Assembly (NCBI RefSeq): GCF_900100205.1
Contig: NZ_FNEQ01000007.1
Location: forward strand, 1-64,000
Direction: 5' to 3'
Origin: Duganella sp. OV510
GTDB taxonomy: Bacteria; Pseudomonadota; Gammaproteobacteria; Burkholderiales; Burkholderiaceae_D
Length of the DNA: 64,000 nucleotides
Every line of letters starts with the position of its first letter. The stretch's first letter is position 1. A program made the translations under genes and the position numbers. Positions 17,713-31,079 of the stretch are shown piece by piece. The notes beneath the pieces are model-generated. The model did no database searches. It was not told the origin of the DNA and saw nothing but the letters and a program-made list of their open reading frames with translations.

Positions 17713-17808
17713 AATTTTCGGACGAATACAAAGAAAGTACGGATTCTACAGCATGGATCGTCCGGCCAGCATCTCCTATCATGCAGTCATCCACACGAGG
17801 AGATCAAC

Positions 17809-18702
17809 ATGAAAGTATTCGTTACAGGTGCAACGGGCTGGGTAGGCTCGGCGATCATCCAGGAATTGATTGCGGCAGGCCACAAGGTGCTGGGACTCGC
17901 GCGCAGCGACGACGGCGCCGCCCTGCTGCGCGACCGTGACATCGCCGTGCATCGCGGCGAACTGTCAGACCTGGAGGCGCTGCAAGCCGGCGCGCGGGCA
18001 TGTGATGGCGTGATCCACACCGCCTTTATCCACGACTTCAAGGACTTCAACGCCGCTGGCGAAACCGATCGCCGCGCCATTGAGGCCATGGGTGACGCGC
18101 TGGCGGGCAGCGGCAAGCCGCTGATCACCACCTCGGGTAGCGCGCTGCTGCCTCACGGCCGCCTTGGCACGGAAAGCGACGCGGCCGATCCGCACGGCGC
18201 CGCCCAGCACCGTACCGCCTCGGAAGCGCTGACGCTGGCACTGGCCGGGCGCGGCGTGCGTTCATCGCTGGTGCGCCTGCCACCATCGGTGCATGGCGAC
18301 GGCGACTACGGTTTCGCACCACGGCTGGTGGATATCGCCCGCGCCAAAGGCGTTTCGGCCTACATTGGGGATGGCGAGAACCGCTGGCCGGCCGTACATC
18401 GCACGGACGCAGCCCGCCTTTATCGGTTGGTGCTGGAACACGGAGTGGGAGGAGCGCGCTATCACGCCATCGCCGAGCAGGGCATCGCCACGCGCAAGAT
18501 CGCAGAAGTCATCGGTCAGGGTCTCGGCTTGCCAGTGGTCAGCATGACGGCCGAACAGGCGCACGACCATTTCGGCTTCCTTGCGCGCTTCTTTGGCGCC
18601 GACTGCCCTGCCTCCAGCGCACTGACGCAACAGCAGCTTGGCTGGCAGCCTTCCGGGCCGGGGCTTATCGAAGATCTGGAGCGGCACTACTTCCGAAGCT
18701 GA
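17809..18702 (+). CDS. NAD(P)-dependent epimerase/reductase of the extended SDR superfamily
   Basis: A 297-residue Rossmann-fold protein. TGATGWVGSAI at the N-terminus is the GxxGxxG dinucleotide motif and LARSDDGAA the segment after beta-2. The C-terminal half resembles NAD-dependent epimerase/dehydratase proteins that act on small carbonyl substrates. The classical YxxxK motif is not obvious: the expected region reads HRTASEAL, which is common in this atypical subgroup. GAGGAG lies 7 bases upstream of the start. It is divergent from the AraC gene, and its 3' end overlaps the convergent TPR gene by 38 bp. Substrate unknown. Confidence 0.85.
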   Translation: MKVFVTGATGWVGSAIIQELIAAGHKVLGLARSDDGAALLRDRDIAVHRGELSDLEALQAGARACDGVIHTAFIHDFKDFNAAGETDRRAIEAMGDALAGSGKPLITTSGSALLPHGRLGTESDAADPHGAAQHRTASEALTLALAGRGVRSSLVRLPPSVHGDGDYGFAPRLVDIARAKGVSAYIGDGENRWPAVHRTDAARLYRLVLEHGVGGARYHAIAEQGIATRKIAEVIGQGLGLPVVSMTAEQAHDHFGFLARFFGADCPASSALTQQQLGWQPSGPGLIEDLERHYFRS

Positions 18703-20038
18703 GTAACGCGGCCGCCACCTCGGCAATCACCGGCGCCCAACCGCCACCGCGCGGTTGGCGGAACAGGCGCATGGCCGGATACCACGGCGTATCGCTGCGA
18801 TCCGTCATCCAGCGCCAATCGCAGCGATAGTCCGGCAGCAGCAGCCAGCAAGGCTTGCCGAGCGCGCCGGCGAGATGCGCGACCGCCGTATCCACACTGA
18901 TGACCAGATCGAGATTGGCGATGACGGCAGCCGTCTCCGCAAAGTCACCCAATTGCGCGCCGATCGGATGCAGCGACATCCCGCTCGGCGGCAGCAAAGC
19001 TTCGGCTTCGCCAGCGCCCTTCTGCAAGCTGACGAAATGCGCGGGCACTGCGGCGAGCGGCGCAAGCGTCATCAACGACGGCAAGGAGCGGTCGGCGTCA
19101 TTCTCGAAATTGGCGTTGCCGCGCCATGCAAGGCCGACACGCAACCCATGCTGCGGCAACACAGCACGCCAGTGGTCAACCAGTTCCGGCTGCGCGCGCA
19201 GATAGGGCACCTCCGCAGGAATGGAGGCCAGCTCCGTGTCGAACAATCCCGGCAAGCGCATCGGCCGTGTCCAGAAATCCCAGTCGCCCGGCAGATCCTG
19301 ACCCAGCGCATGCACACGATGCACGCCCGGTAGCGTGGCAAACAACCGCTGCAATTCTGGATGGCACACCACATCCACACGCGCGGCGCCGCGTTGCTTC
19401 AGCAGCGGCACATACCGCACAAACTGGATCATGTCGCCATGGCCGGCTTCCAGGCCAAGCACGATGGACTTCCCAGCCAGCGGCTCGCCCTCCCAGAACG
19501 GACAATCGAAGGACAGCGGAAACTGATCGAACTGCCAACGCGCATCCAGCATGCGCCAGCCTTCTTCGAAACGGCCCTGCCGCAGCAGCAGATAACTCAG
19601 GTTGAACTGCGTGCGCGCATGGCCGGGCTCCAGCGCCAAAGCCTCGCGATAGCAAGCCTCGCCCTCCGGCTCGCGATGGGTACACACCAACAGCGCGCCC
19701 AGCATATTCCACGCCGCTGCGGAATCCGGCGCGCACTCCACCGCCGCGCGCATGGCCGATTCCGATTCCTCAAAGCGCTTCTCCTTCAGCAGCAGTGCGC
19801 CCAGGTTCTGATACAACTGCGCGTGGTCCGGCATCAGCGCCAGCGCTTGCAGATAATGGAATTCCGCTTCCGCCGCTGCACCCTGCTGCTCCTTCAGATA
19901 GCCGAGATTGGCGCGCGCCGCCGCGTGCCATGGCTGCAAGGCCAGCGCTTGCAGATAGCAATCTTCAGCGCCAGCGTAGTCGCCGGCAGCCAGACGTTCG
20001 TTGGCATCGAGGTAGGCTTGCTGAGGGTCGGTATGCAT
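18665..20038 (-). CDS. TPR-repeat protein with glycosyltransferase family 9-like C-terminal domain
   Basis: About 457 residues. Residues 1-165 hold about five tetratricopeptide repeats (AGDYAGAEDCYLQALALQPW, AEAEFHYLQALALMPDHAQL and so on). The C-terminal ~270 residues have the GT-B fold of the ADP-heptose-transferase-like group: VGLAWRGNANFEND, FVSLQKGAGEAEALL, and LDLVISVDTAVAHLAGALGK, the usual nucleotide-sugar side signature. Such TPR-GT9 proteins are widespread in proteobacteria and are thought to glycosylate surface structures or proteins. The start at 20038 (MHTDPQQ) is picked on alignment; there is no clear ribosome site, and an upstream start at 20074 is possible. It may be read through from the pyrimidine operon 32 bp upstream. 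Confidence 0.85.
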   Translation of the reverse strand: MHTDPQQAYLDANERLAAGDYAGAEDCYLQALALQPWHAAARANLGYLKEQQGAAAEAEFHYLQALALMPDHAQLYQNLGALLLKEKRFEESESAMRAAVECAPDSAAAWNMLGALLVCTHREPEGEACYREALALEPGHARTQFNLSYLLLRQGRFEEGWRMLDARWQFDQFPLSFDCPFWEGEPLAGKSIVLGLEAGHGDMIQFVRYVPLLKQRGAARVDVVCHPELQRLFATLPGVHRVHALGQDLPGDWDFWTRPMRLPGLFDTELASIPAEVPYLRAQPELVDHWRAVLPQHGLRVGLAWRGNANFENDADRSLPSLMTLAPLAAVPAHFVSLQKGAGEAEALLPPSGMSLHPIGAQLGDFAETAAVIANLDLVISVDTAVAHLAGALGKPCWLLLPDYRCDWRWMTDRSDTPWYPAMRLFRQPRGGGWAPVIAEVAAALLSFGSSAAPDLR

Positions 20039-20070
20039 GCGATGAAGTATGCACCGCCCTCGTCCTTCGG

Positions 20071-21297
20071 TCAAACCACGCGGGCACGCTCCAGCATGGC
20101 GTGCAGCAGAACGTTACAGCCAGCTTCCAGGTGCTCCGGCTTGGCGTCCTCGATTTCGTTGTGGCTGATGCCATCCTTGCACGGCACGAAGATCATGCCG
20201 GATGGCGCAAGGCGGGCGGCGTAGATGGCGTCGTGGCCGGCGCCGGACACCACGTCCATGGTCGAGTAACCCAGTTTGGCGGTGGCGCTGCGTACCGCAT
20301 CCACGCACTCCGGATGGAAGGGGCATGGCGGATAATAGGAAACGCGCTCGATGGAGATTTTGAGGCCGCTTTCATTGCGCGTCTTGTCGATAAAGGCCAG
20401 CATCTCTTCATGCATGGTATTGAGCAGTTCATCGTTCACGTTGCGCAGGTCGATGCTGAATTTGACTTCGCCGGGAATGACGTTGCGGCTGTTGGGGAAA
20501 ACCTGCACCATGCCGACCGTGCCACGGCCATACGGCGGGTAGCGGTTGGCGATGGCCACCACTTCCTGCATGATGCGGGTGGAGACTTGCAGCGCGTCCT
20601 TCCGCAGATGCATCGGCGTCGGGCCGGCGTGGGCTTCCATGCCGGTGACCACGCAGTCGTACCAGGACAGGCCCATCACCGCCGGCACCACACCGATGAC
20701 CTTGTCGGCATCCTCCAGCACCGGGCCTTGTTCGATGTGCGTTTCGAAGTAGGCGCCGATTGGATGATCGCCCGGCACTTGCGCGCCCTTGTAGCCGATA
20801 CGCTCCAGCTCCTCGCCGACTGACTTGCCATCCACGTCGCGCGCCGCATATGCCGTCTCCAGCGAAAAGGCACCGCAGAATACGCCGGAGCCCATCATCA
20901 CCGGCACGAAGCGCGAGCCTTCCTCATTGGTCCAGAAGGCGACTTCAATCGGCGCCTCCGTTTTGATCTTGAGGTCATTCAGCGTGCGCACGACTTCAAG
21001 GCCGGCTAGCACGCCGTAGTTGCCGTCAAACTTGCCGCCAGTCGGCTGCGTGTCGATATGGCTGCCGGTCATGACTGGCGGCAGCGCGTTGTTCGTGCCA
21101 TCGCGGCGCATGAAGACATTGCCGATCTGGTCGATGGTGATCGACAGGCCGGCTTCCCTGGCCCACCCGACCACCAGGTCGCGGCCCTGTTTATCAAGGT
21201 CCGTCAGGGCAAGGCGCTTGACGCCGCCCTTCTCGGTCGCGCCGATCTGCGCCAGTTCCATCAAAGACGCCCACAGGCGATCACCATTAATTTTCAT
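20071..21297 (-). CDS. beta-ureidopropionase / N-carbamoyl-amino-acid hydrolase (M20 type)
   Basis: A 408-residue M20 zinc amidohydrolase. GSHIDTQPTGGKFDGNYG (metal His and Asp), FWTNEEGSRFVP (Glu pair), ETHIEQGPVLED, SGAGHDAIYAA and CKDGISHNEIE match the AmaB/HyuC group. In this operon it would split N-carbamoyl-beta-alanine (from uracil) or N-carbamoyl-beta-aminoisobutyrate (from thymine) to the beta-amino acid, CO2 and NH3, the third step of the reductive pathway. The start at 21297 has AAGGAG 7 bases upstream. It follows the dihydropyrimidinase gene by 10 bp. It is related to the AllC half at 15065 but the two are separate genes. Confidence 0.93.
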   Translation of the reverse strand: MKINGDRLWASLMELAQIGATEKGGVKRLALTDLDKQGRDLVVGWAREAGLSITIDQIGNVFMRRDGTNNALPPVMTGSHIDTQPTGGKFDGNYGVLAGLEVVRTLNDLKIKTEAPIEVAFWTNEEGSRFVPVMMGSGVFCGAFSLETAYAARDVDGKSVGEELERIGYKGAQVPGDHPIGAYFETHIEQGPVLEDADKVIGVVPAVMGLSWYDCVVTGMEAHAGPTPMHLRKDALQVSTRIMQEVVAIANRYPPYGRGTVGMVQVFPNSRNVIPGEVKFSIDLRNVNDELLNTMHEEMLAFIDKTRNESGLKISIERVSYYPPCPFHPECVDAVRSATAKLGYSTMDVVSGAGHDAIYAARLAPSGMIFVPCKDGISHNEIEDAKPEHLEAGCNVLLHAMLERARVV

Positions 21298-21307
21298 GCT
21301 GGACTCC

Positions 21308-24209
<2,902 letters not shown>

Positions 24210-24246
24210 AAAGTTTGGCTTCCCTTCGTCGTTGCAAGTTCCATAC

Positions 24247-25542
24247 CTAAGCGGCTTGTTCGACCTTCACATTCTCCGCGCGTGGATTGCGCGGGTCTTG
24301 AGTCCAGTTCATGTATGGCTTGCCGGTATCCTGCGGCACCATCGTGATACAGCCTTGCACCGGGCAGGTGATCTCGCACAGATTACACCCAACGCACTCC
24401 TCCTTGTTCACTTCATACGTGCGAGCGCCACTGACAGCATCGATCAGCTGATTGATCGACTGGTGCGAGGTGTCTTCGCACGCCACATAACAGCGGCCGC
24501 ACTTGATGCAGTCTTCCTGGTTGATCTGCGCAATCACCTGGTAGTTCATGTTCAGGTATTTCCAGTCGGTGGTGTTGGGCACAGCCTTGCCGGAGAACTC
24601 GGCGATACTGCCATAGCCCTTCTGGTCCATCCAGCGCGACAGGCCGTCCTTCATCTCTTCAACGATGCGGAAACCATGCAGCATCGCCGCCGTGCACACC
24701 TGCACGCAACCGGCGCCGAGTGCGATGAACTCCGCCGCATCGCGCCAGTTGCCGATGCCGCCGATGCCGGAAATCGGCAGGCCAGCCGTCTGCGGATCGC
24801 GCGCAATCTCGGCCACCATGTTCAGCGCAATCGGCTTGACTGCCGAGCCGCAGTAGCCGCCGTGCGTGCTGGCGCCCCCTACGACCGGAAAAGCCACCAT
24901 CTGGTCCAGGTCCAGGTGCGTGATCGAGTTGATGGTGTTGATCAGCGAGACGGCATCCGCGCCGCCAGCCTTGGCCGCGCGCGCCGGCGCACGCACATCG
25001 GTGATGTTCGGCGTCAGCTTGACGATCACCGGTAGCCGGGTATTCTGCTTGCACCAGCGCGTGACCATCTCGACGTACTCGGGCACCTGTCCGACCGCCG
25101 CGCCCATGCCGCGCTCCGGCATGCCGTGCGGGCAGCCAAAATTCAGTTCAATGCCATCGGCGCCGGTAGCTTCCACTTTCGGCAGAATGTCGGCCCACAG
25201 GCGCTCTTCGCATGGCAGCATCAGCGATACGATAATGACGCGGTCCGGCCAGTCCTTCTTCACCTGCGTGATTTCCTGCAGATTCAGTTCCAGCGAGCGG
25301 TCGGTAATCAGCTCGATGTTGTTGAAACCAAGGACTTCGCGGTTCTTGCCGTAATGCGCCGAATAGCGCGACGACACGTTGACGGCGGCGGGATCCTCGC
25401 CCAGCGTCTTCCACACGACACCGCCCCAACCCGCCTCAAATGCGCGCACCACGTTGTAGGCCTTGTCTGTTGGTGGCGCCGAGGCCAGCCAGAATGGATT
25501 GATGGATTTGATGCCGCAAAATTCTACGCTCAGGTCAGCCAT
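24247..25542 (-). CDS. preA: NAD-dependent dihydropyrimidine dehydrogenase, catalytic subunit PreA
   Basis: A 431-residue FMN/Fe-S subunit. The first ~330 residues are the dihydroorotate-dehydrogenase-like barrel (SINPFWLASAPPTDKAYN at the start; GIELNFGCPHGMPERGMGAA with the catalytic-loop Cys; PISGIGGIGNWRDA for FMN phosphate). The C-terminal part has two 4Fe-4S motifs, CIKCGRCYVAC and CVGCNLCEITCPVQGC. It reduces uracil and thymine with electrons from PreT. The start at 25542 has AAGGAGG 7 bases upstream and overlaps the preT stop as TAATG, so translation is coupled. Confidence 0.96.
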   Translation of the reverse strand: MADLSVEFCGIKSINPFWLASAPPTDKAYNVVRAFEAGWGGVVWKTLGEDPAAVNVSSRYSAHYGKNREVLGFNNIELITDRSLELNLQEITQVKKDWPDRVIIVSLMLPCEERLWADILPKVEATGADGIELNFGCPHGMPERGMGAAVGQVPEYVEMVTRWCKQNTRLPVIVKLTPNITDVRAPARAAKAGGADAVSLINTINSITHLDLDQMVAFPVVGGASTHGGYCGSAVKPIALNMVAEIARDPQTAGLPISGIGGIGNWRDAAEFIALGAGCVQVCTAAMLHGFRIVEEMKDGLSRWMDQKGYGSIAEFSGKAVPNTTDWKYLNMNYQVIAQINQEDCIKCGRCYVACEDTSHQSINQLIDAVSGARTYEVNKEECVGCNLCEITCPVQGCITMVPQDTGKPYMNWTQDPRNPRAENVKVEQAA

Positions 25543-26909
25543 TATGCAGCCTCCTTCAGACCATTGATATCGTGATGGATGGCGTGTGCAGCCAGCTTGC
25601 CATGTTGGACTGCCTGCACAGTCAGGTCCTGTCCCGGCGCCACGCAATCGCCGCCGGCGTAGATGCGCGGCAGGACGGTGCGGAACTGATCGTCGACATA
25701 GATCTTGTCACCGTCACGTTTCAGCGTTTTCGCCAACGGATCGCCGATGCTGGTTTCCTCCATGCCCTGACCGATGGCCTTGAAGATGGCGTCCGCCGCG
25801 ATGTCGAAGGTCTCGCCAGTGCCTGCCAAGCGGCCGTTGACCAGCGCTGTCTTCTCGAAGCGCATGCCCTGCACGCGGCCCGCCACGTCCAGCAGCACCT
25901 GCTGCGGCTGTGCCCAGGTACGCATGCGGACCTGGTTTTCCTTGGCGATGTGCTGTTCATGACCGGTGGCGCTCATCGCCTCGAAGCCGCGACGGTAGAC
26001 CAGCGTCACTTCATCCGCACCCAGGCGCTGGATCTGTACCGCCATATCAATCGCCGTATTGCCGGCGCCGATGACGATGGCGCGCGATGGCACCGGCAGC
26101 CTGGATAGATCGCCCGCCTGGCGCAGCGCTGCGATGTAATCCACCGCTGCCAGCAGTCCTGGTGCATCCTCGCCGGTCAGGCTTAGCTGCTTGCTGGCCC
26201 CAAGGCCCAGGCCGAGGAACACAGCGTCGTAATTGGTATGCAGCTCGCGCAGTTGCAGGTTCACGCCAAGCGCCTGTCCATGCTTGATGGTGATGCCACC
26301 GATCTGCAATAGAAAATCGACTTCCTTCTGCGCGAAGTTATCGGTCAACTTATACTTGGCGATGCCGTATTCATTGAGGCCGCCGGACTTCTCGCGCGCT
26401 TCGTAGATGACGACTTCATTGCCCAGCATCGCCAGGCGGTGCGCGCACGACAGGCCGGCAGGGCCGGCGCCAACGACAGCAATCTTCTTGCCAGTCGACG
26501 GGCCGCGCTTGAAAGGATGTTGATCCAGCTGCATATTGTCGATGGCGTAGCGCTGCAACAGGCCGATCTTCACCGGCTGGCCTTCCGCATCGTGATTGCG
26601 CACGCAGGCGTCCTCACACAGAATCTCAGTCGGACAGACGCGCGAACAGCTGCCGCCAAGGATGTTCTGCTTGAGGATGCCGACAGCAGCGCCGTTGATA
26701 TTCTCTTCGTGGATATTGCGGATGAAACTCGCCACGTCGATGTCCGATGGACAGATGCGCGTGCATGGCGCATCGTAGCAATACAGGCAGCGCGACGCTT
26801 CGATGGCGGCTTGTCGCGCGTTCAGGGCCGGCGCCAGATCGGTGAAGTGTTTGGCCAATGAATCATTGGCTTCCTTCGATGTCGGCAGATAGCTAATCGA
26901 TTCGATCAT
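25542..26909 (-). CDS. preT: NAD-dependent dihydropyrimidine dehydrogenase, electron-transfer subunit PreT
   Basis: A 455-residue flavoprotein of the glutamate-synthase small-subunit type. The N-terminus carries cysteine clusters (CLYCYDAPCTRICP, then CSRVCPTEILCEDAC) for Fe-S centres. These are followed by VVGAGPAGLSCA (FAD) and VIGAGNTAIDMA (NAD(P)H) nucleotide motifs and the closing IYAGGDCVAPG FAD motif. It takes electrons from NADH and passes them to PreA. The start at 26909 has GAGGAC 4-5 bases upstream; an ATG at 26930 overlapping the mmsA stop would add seven residues. Confidence 0.95.
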   Translation of the reverse strand: MIESISYLPTSKEANDSLAKHFTDLAPALNARQAAIEASRCLYCYDAPCTRICPSDIDVASFIRNIHEENINGAAVGILKQNILGGSCSRVCPTEILCEDACVRNHDAEGQPVKIGLLQRYAIDNMQLDQHPFKRGPSTGKKIAVVGAGPAGLSCAHRLAMLGNEVVIYEAREKSGGLNEYGIAKYKLTDNFAQKEVDFLLQIGGITIKHGQALGVNLQLRELHTNYDAVFLGLGLGASKQLSLTGEDAPGLLAAVDYIAALRQAGDLSRLPVPSRAIVIGAGNTAIDMAVQIQRLGADEVTLVYRRGFEAMSATGHEQHIAKENQVRMRTWAQPQQVLLDVAGRVQGMRFEKTALVNGRLAGTGETFDIAADAIFKAIGQGMEETSIGDPLAKTLKRDGDKIYVDDQFRTVLPRIYAGGDCVAPGQDLTVQAVQHGKLAAHAIHHDINGLKEAA

Positions 26910-26926
26910 GATGTCCTCGTTGGTTT

Positions 26927-28420
26927 TCATTTCATCTGAGGGAATGCAAATTCTGCGCCAGCACTGGCGGTATTCGGCCAGCGCTGCATCACCGCCTTAT
27001 GGCGCGTGTAGAAGCGCACGCCTTCCGGACCATAAGCGTGATGGTCGCCGAACAGGCTGCGCTTCCAGCCACCGAAACTGTTGAACGCCATCGGCACCGG
27101 CAGCGGCACATTCACGCCCACCATGCCGACCTGGATCTGCCGCACGAATTCCCGCGCCACGCCACCGTCGCGCGTGTAGATCGCCACGCCATTGCCATAC
27201 TCGTTGCGATTGATCAGCTCCACCGCGCTGCCCACATCGGGCGCGCGCAACATGCACAGTACCGGACCGAAAATCTCCTCCTTGTAAATCGTCATATCCG
27301 GCGTGACGTGATCGAACAAGGTACCGCCGACGAAGAAGCCATTCTCGCGCCCAACCACCTGATGATTGCGGCCATCGACCACCAGCTTGGCGCCTTGTTC
27401 GACGCCCTCGCCAATCAAGCGCTCTATGCGCTGCTTGGCCGCCTGCGTCACCACAGGCCCCATTTCGGCATCCGACGCCATGCCATCGCGCACTTTCAGT
27501 GCAGCGGTGCGCTGTGCCAGTGCATCGACAATCTTGTCGCCCGCATCGCCGACCGCGACGACCACCGAGATCGCCATGCAGCGTTCACCGGCCGAGCCGA
27601 AGGCTGCACCCATCAACGCATCGACCGTCATCTCCATGTCCGCGTCAGGCATCACCACCATATGATTTTTGGCGCCGCCCAAAGCCTGCACGCGCTTGCC
27701 GGCCGCGCAGCCGCGCGAGTAAATGTACTCAGCAATAGGTGTCGAGCCGACGAAGCTGATCGCCTGCACCACCGGATGATCGAGCAACGCATCGACCGTC
27801 ACCTTATCGCCCTGCACGACATTGAACACGCCGTCCGGCAGGCCGGCTTCCTTCAGCAGACGCGCATGCAGCAGCGACGCGGACGGATCACGCTCGGAAG
27901 GCTTGAGCACAAAGGTATTCCCGCACGCCAGCGCCACCGGGAACATCCACATCGGCACCATCACCGGGAAGTTGAACGGCGTGATGCCAGCCACCACGCC
28001 CAGCGCCTGGCGCATCGACCACGCGTCGATACCGCGCGAAATCTGATCAGTGAACTCGCCCTTCAGCATCTGCGGAATACCGACCGCGAATTCCACCATT
28101 TCGATACCGCGCGCCACTTCGCCCCGCGCATCAGCGAAAGTCTTGCCATGCTCGCGCGTGATCATGGCCGCGAATTCATCGACATGCTGCTGGCACAGCT
28201 GCAGATACTTGAACAGCACGCGCGCACGCGTCAGCGGTGGCGTCGCCGACCACGACGGAAATACCTTCTCGGCCGCGCGCACGGCAGCGTCTACTTCCTC
28301 CGCCGTGCCAAGCGCCACTCGGGCTACCGGTTCGCCCACTGCGGGATTGAACACGTCGGCATGACGGCCGCTTTGCGTATCGACGGTAACGCCGTTGATG
28401 TAATGGGTGATGGTATCCAT
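26927..28420 (-). CDS. mmsA: CoA-acylating (methyl)malonate-semialdehyde dehydrogenase
   Basis: A 497-residue aldehyde dehydrogenase of the MmsA group. [20 protein letters not shown] is the substrate-tunnel region, [15 protein letters not shown] the segment where most ALDHs have Glu-Leu-Gly-Gly, and [11 protein letters not shown] carries the catalytic cysteine. The NHMVV replacement is typical of the CoA-acylating subgroup. In the pyrimidine operon it would turn malonate semialdehyde (from beta-alanine) into acetyl-CoA and methylmalonate semialdehyde (from thymine) into propionyl-CoA. It lies 25 bp after ald. Confidence 0.95.
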   Translation of the reverse strand: MDTITHYINGVTVDTQSGRHADVFNPAVGEPVARVALGTAEEVDAAVRAAEKVFPSWSATPPLTRARVLFKYLQLCQQHVDEFAAMITREHGKTFADARGEVARGIEMVEFAVGIPQMLKGEFTDQISRGIDAWSMRQALGVVAGITPFNFPVMVPMWMFPVALACGNTFVLKPSERDPSASLLHARLLKEAGLPDGVFNVVQGDKVTVDALLDHPVVQAISFVGSTPIAEYIYSRGCAAGKRVQALGGAKNHMVVMPDADMEMTVDALMGAAFGSAGERCMAISVVVAVGDAGDKIVDALAQRTAALKVRDGMASDAEMGPVVTQAAKQRIERLIGEGVEQGAKLVVDGRNHQVVGRENGFFVGGTLFDHVTPDMTIYKEEIFGPVLCMLRAPDVGSAVELINRNEYGNGVAIYTRDGGVAREFVRQIQVGMVGVNVPLPVPMAFNSFGGWKRSLFGDHHAYGPEGVRFYTRHKAVMQRWPNTASAGAEFAFPQMK

Positions 28421-28445
28421 GGTGCTCTTTCAAATTAAGCGCGGC

Positions 28446-29561
<1,116 letters not shown>

Positions 29562-29572
29562 GGTTATCTCCT

Positions 29573-30889
29573 TCAATCCAGGTTTTTAAGTACTTCCCTC
29601 AACTTTCCAAACAACTCATCAATGTGTTTTTTCTCCAGTACCAGCGGTGGTGACAAGGCGATGATGTCGCCGGTGGTACGGATCAGGATGCCGTCCTCGA
29701 AGGCTTTCTTGAACGCGGTGAACGCGCGCACGCCCGGCTTGCCGGCGATCGGCGCCAGCTCGATGCCGGCGATCAGGCCGATGGTACGGATATCGATCAC
29801 GTGCGGCAGGCCTTTCAGCGAATGCACCGCATCGGCCCAGTAGTCAGCCATGCCGGCCGCGTGTTCAAGAATGTTCTGTTCCTTGAACACTTCCAGCGTC
29901 GCCAGCGATGCGGCGCAGGCCACCGGATGGCCCGAGTAGGTGTAACCGTGGAACAGCTCTATGCCGGCTGGCGCATCCATAAAGGCATCATGGATATGCT
30001 GCTTGCTGAACACCGCGCCCATCGGAATGGTGCCGTTGGTGAGGCCCTTCGCAGTGGTCATCATGTCCGGCTCAACGTCAAAGTAGTCGCCGGCGAACGG
30101 CGTGGTCAGTCGGCCGAAGCCGGTGATCACTTCATCGAAGATCAGCAGGATGCCGTGTTTGGTGCACAGCTCGCGCAAGCGCTTCAGGTAGCCTTTCGGT
30201 GGAATCAGCACGCCGGTCGATCCGGCCACCGGCTCGACGATTACGGCGGCGATGGTGGATGCATCATGCAGCGCGACGATGCGCTCCAGTTCATCGGCCA
30301 GGTTGGCGCCGTGTTCCGGCTCGCCACGGGTGTAGGCGTTCTTTTCCAGATTGTGCGTATGCGGCAGATGGTCCACGCCGGGCAGCATCACGCCATATGG
30401 CTTGCGGTTGCCAGCGATGCCGCCGACCGAGATACCGCCGAAGCCAACGCCGTGATAGCCGCGCTCACGGCCGATGAAACGCGTGCGGCTCGCTTCACCG
30501 CGCGCCTTGTGATACGCCAGCGCGATCTTCAGCGCGGTGTCCACCGCTTCGGAACCGGAGTTGGTATAGAACACATGGCCGTAGCGATGGTTGGTGTACG
30601 CCATCAGCTTCTCGGCCAGGTCGAAGGCGGCCGGATGGCCCATCTGGAAGGTCGGCGCGAAATCCAGCTGGCCTACCATCTCGCGCACGGCAGCGACAAT
30701 CTTCGGCTGCGCATGGCCGCATGGCACGCACCACAAGCCGGCCGTGCCATCGAGGATGCTGCGGCCATCGACATCCTTGTAGTACATGCCTTCCGCCGAT
30801 ACCAGCAGGCGCGGGTTCGCCTTGAAATCGCGGTTGTTCGTGAATGGCATCCAGAAGGACGTCATCGATTCGGGTCTGGACTCGTTCAT
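29573..30889 (-). CDS. omega-amino acid (beta-alanine):pyruvate aminotransferase
   Basis: A 438-residue class III PLP aminotransferase. FWMPFTNNRDFKANPRLL at the N-terminus and GLWCVPCGHAQPKI are typical of the beta-alanine:pyruvate subgroup. FYTNSGSEAVDTALKIA binds PLP phosphate, LIFDEVITGFGR carries the Asp and TAKGLTNGTIPMGAV the Schiff-base Lys. It would convert beta-alanine or beta-aminoisobutyrate to the semialdehyde, with pyruvate becoming alanine. AGGAGAGG precedes the ATG at 30889. It is the first gene of the minus-strand operon that runs to 20071, and its upstream region holds a RutR-like box. Confidence 0.93.
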   Translation of the reverse strand: MNESRPESMTSFWMPFTNNRDFKANPRLLVSAEGMYYKDVDGRSILDGTAGLWCVPCGHAQPKIVAAVREMVGQLDFAPTFQMGHPAAFDLAEKLMAYTNHRYGHVFYTNSGSEAVDTALKIALAYHKARGEASRTRFIGRERGYHGVGFGGISVGGIAGNRKPYGVMLPGVDHLPHTHNLEKNAYTRGEPEHGANLADELERIVALHDASTIAAVIVEPVAGSTGVLIPPKGYLKRLRELCTKHGILLIFDEVITGFGRLTTPFAGDYFDVEPDMMTTAKGLTNGTIPMGAVFSKQHIHDAFMDAPAGIELFHGYTYSGHPVACAASLATLEVFKEQNILEHAAGMADYWADAVHSLKGLPHVIDIRTIGLIAGIELAPIAGKPGVRAFTAFKKAFEDGILIRTTGDIIALSPPLVLEKKHIDELFGKLREVLKNLD

Positions 30890-30944
30890 GCACCTCTCCT
30901 ATGAAACAACTTTCTTCGGATTTTTTTGACAGACCGTAAAAAAA

Positions 30945-30960
30945 TTTACCAGTTGGCAAA
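30945..30960. promoter_or_regulatory. RutR-like operator between the pyrimidine operon and its regulators
   Basis: TTTACCA-GT-TGGCAAA is a 7-bp dyad with one mismatch. It closely follows the E. coli RutR consensus TTGACCAnnTGGTCAA. It lies in the divergent intergenic region between the aminotransferase (start 30889) and the MocR gene (start 31080), the latter translationally overlapping a RutR-like gene. A perfect TTGACA is at 30926-30931 on the plus strand, but I could not pair it with a convincing -10. Binding is inferred from the consensus. Confidence 0.6.
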
Positions 30961-31079
30961 ATGATGATGCAATAATAGACAGCAGGACAACTATGGCACA
31001 GATACACAATTCAACAAACTGTCCAACCGTACTGGCAACAAAAACACTACAGTTCCACTTTCCCTGCGCGGAGTCAAGG

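Noticed and set aside
20071..21297. Reading this M20 enzyme as allantoate amidohydrolase for the urate pathway
   Set aside because: It is embedded between dihydropyrimidinase and the rest of the PreTA operon, which argues for beta-ureidopropionase; the fused AllC domain at 15065 already covers allantoate.
30926..30954. Sigma-70 promoter from the perfect TTGACA before the MocR gene
   Set aside because: No acceptable -10 hexamer occurs at 16-18 bp spacing (the 17-bp position reads CCAGTT).
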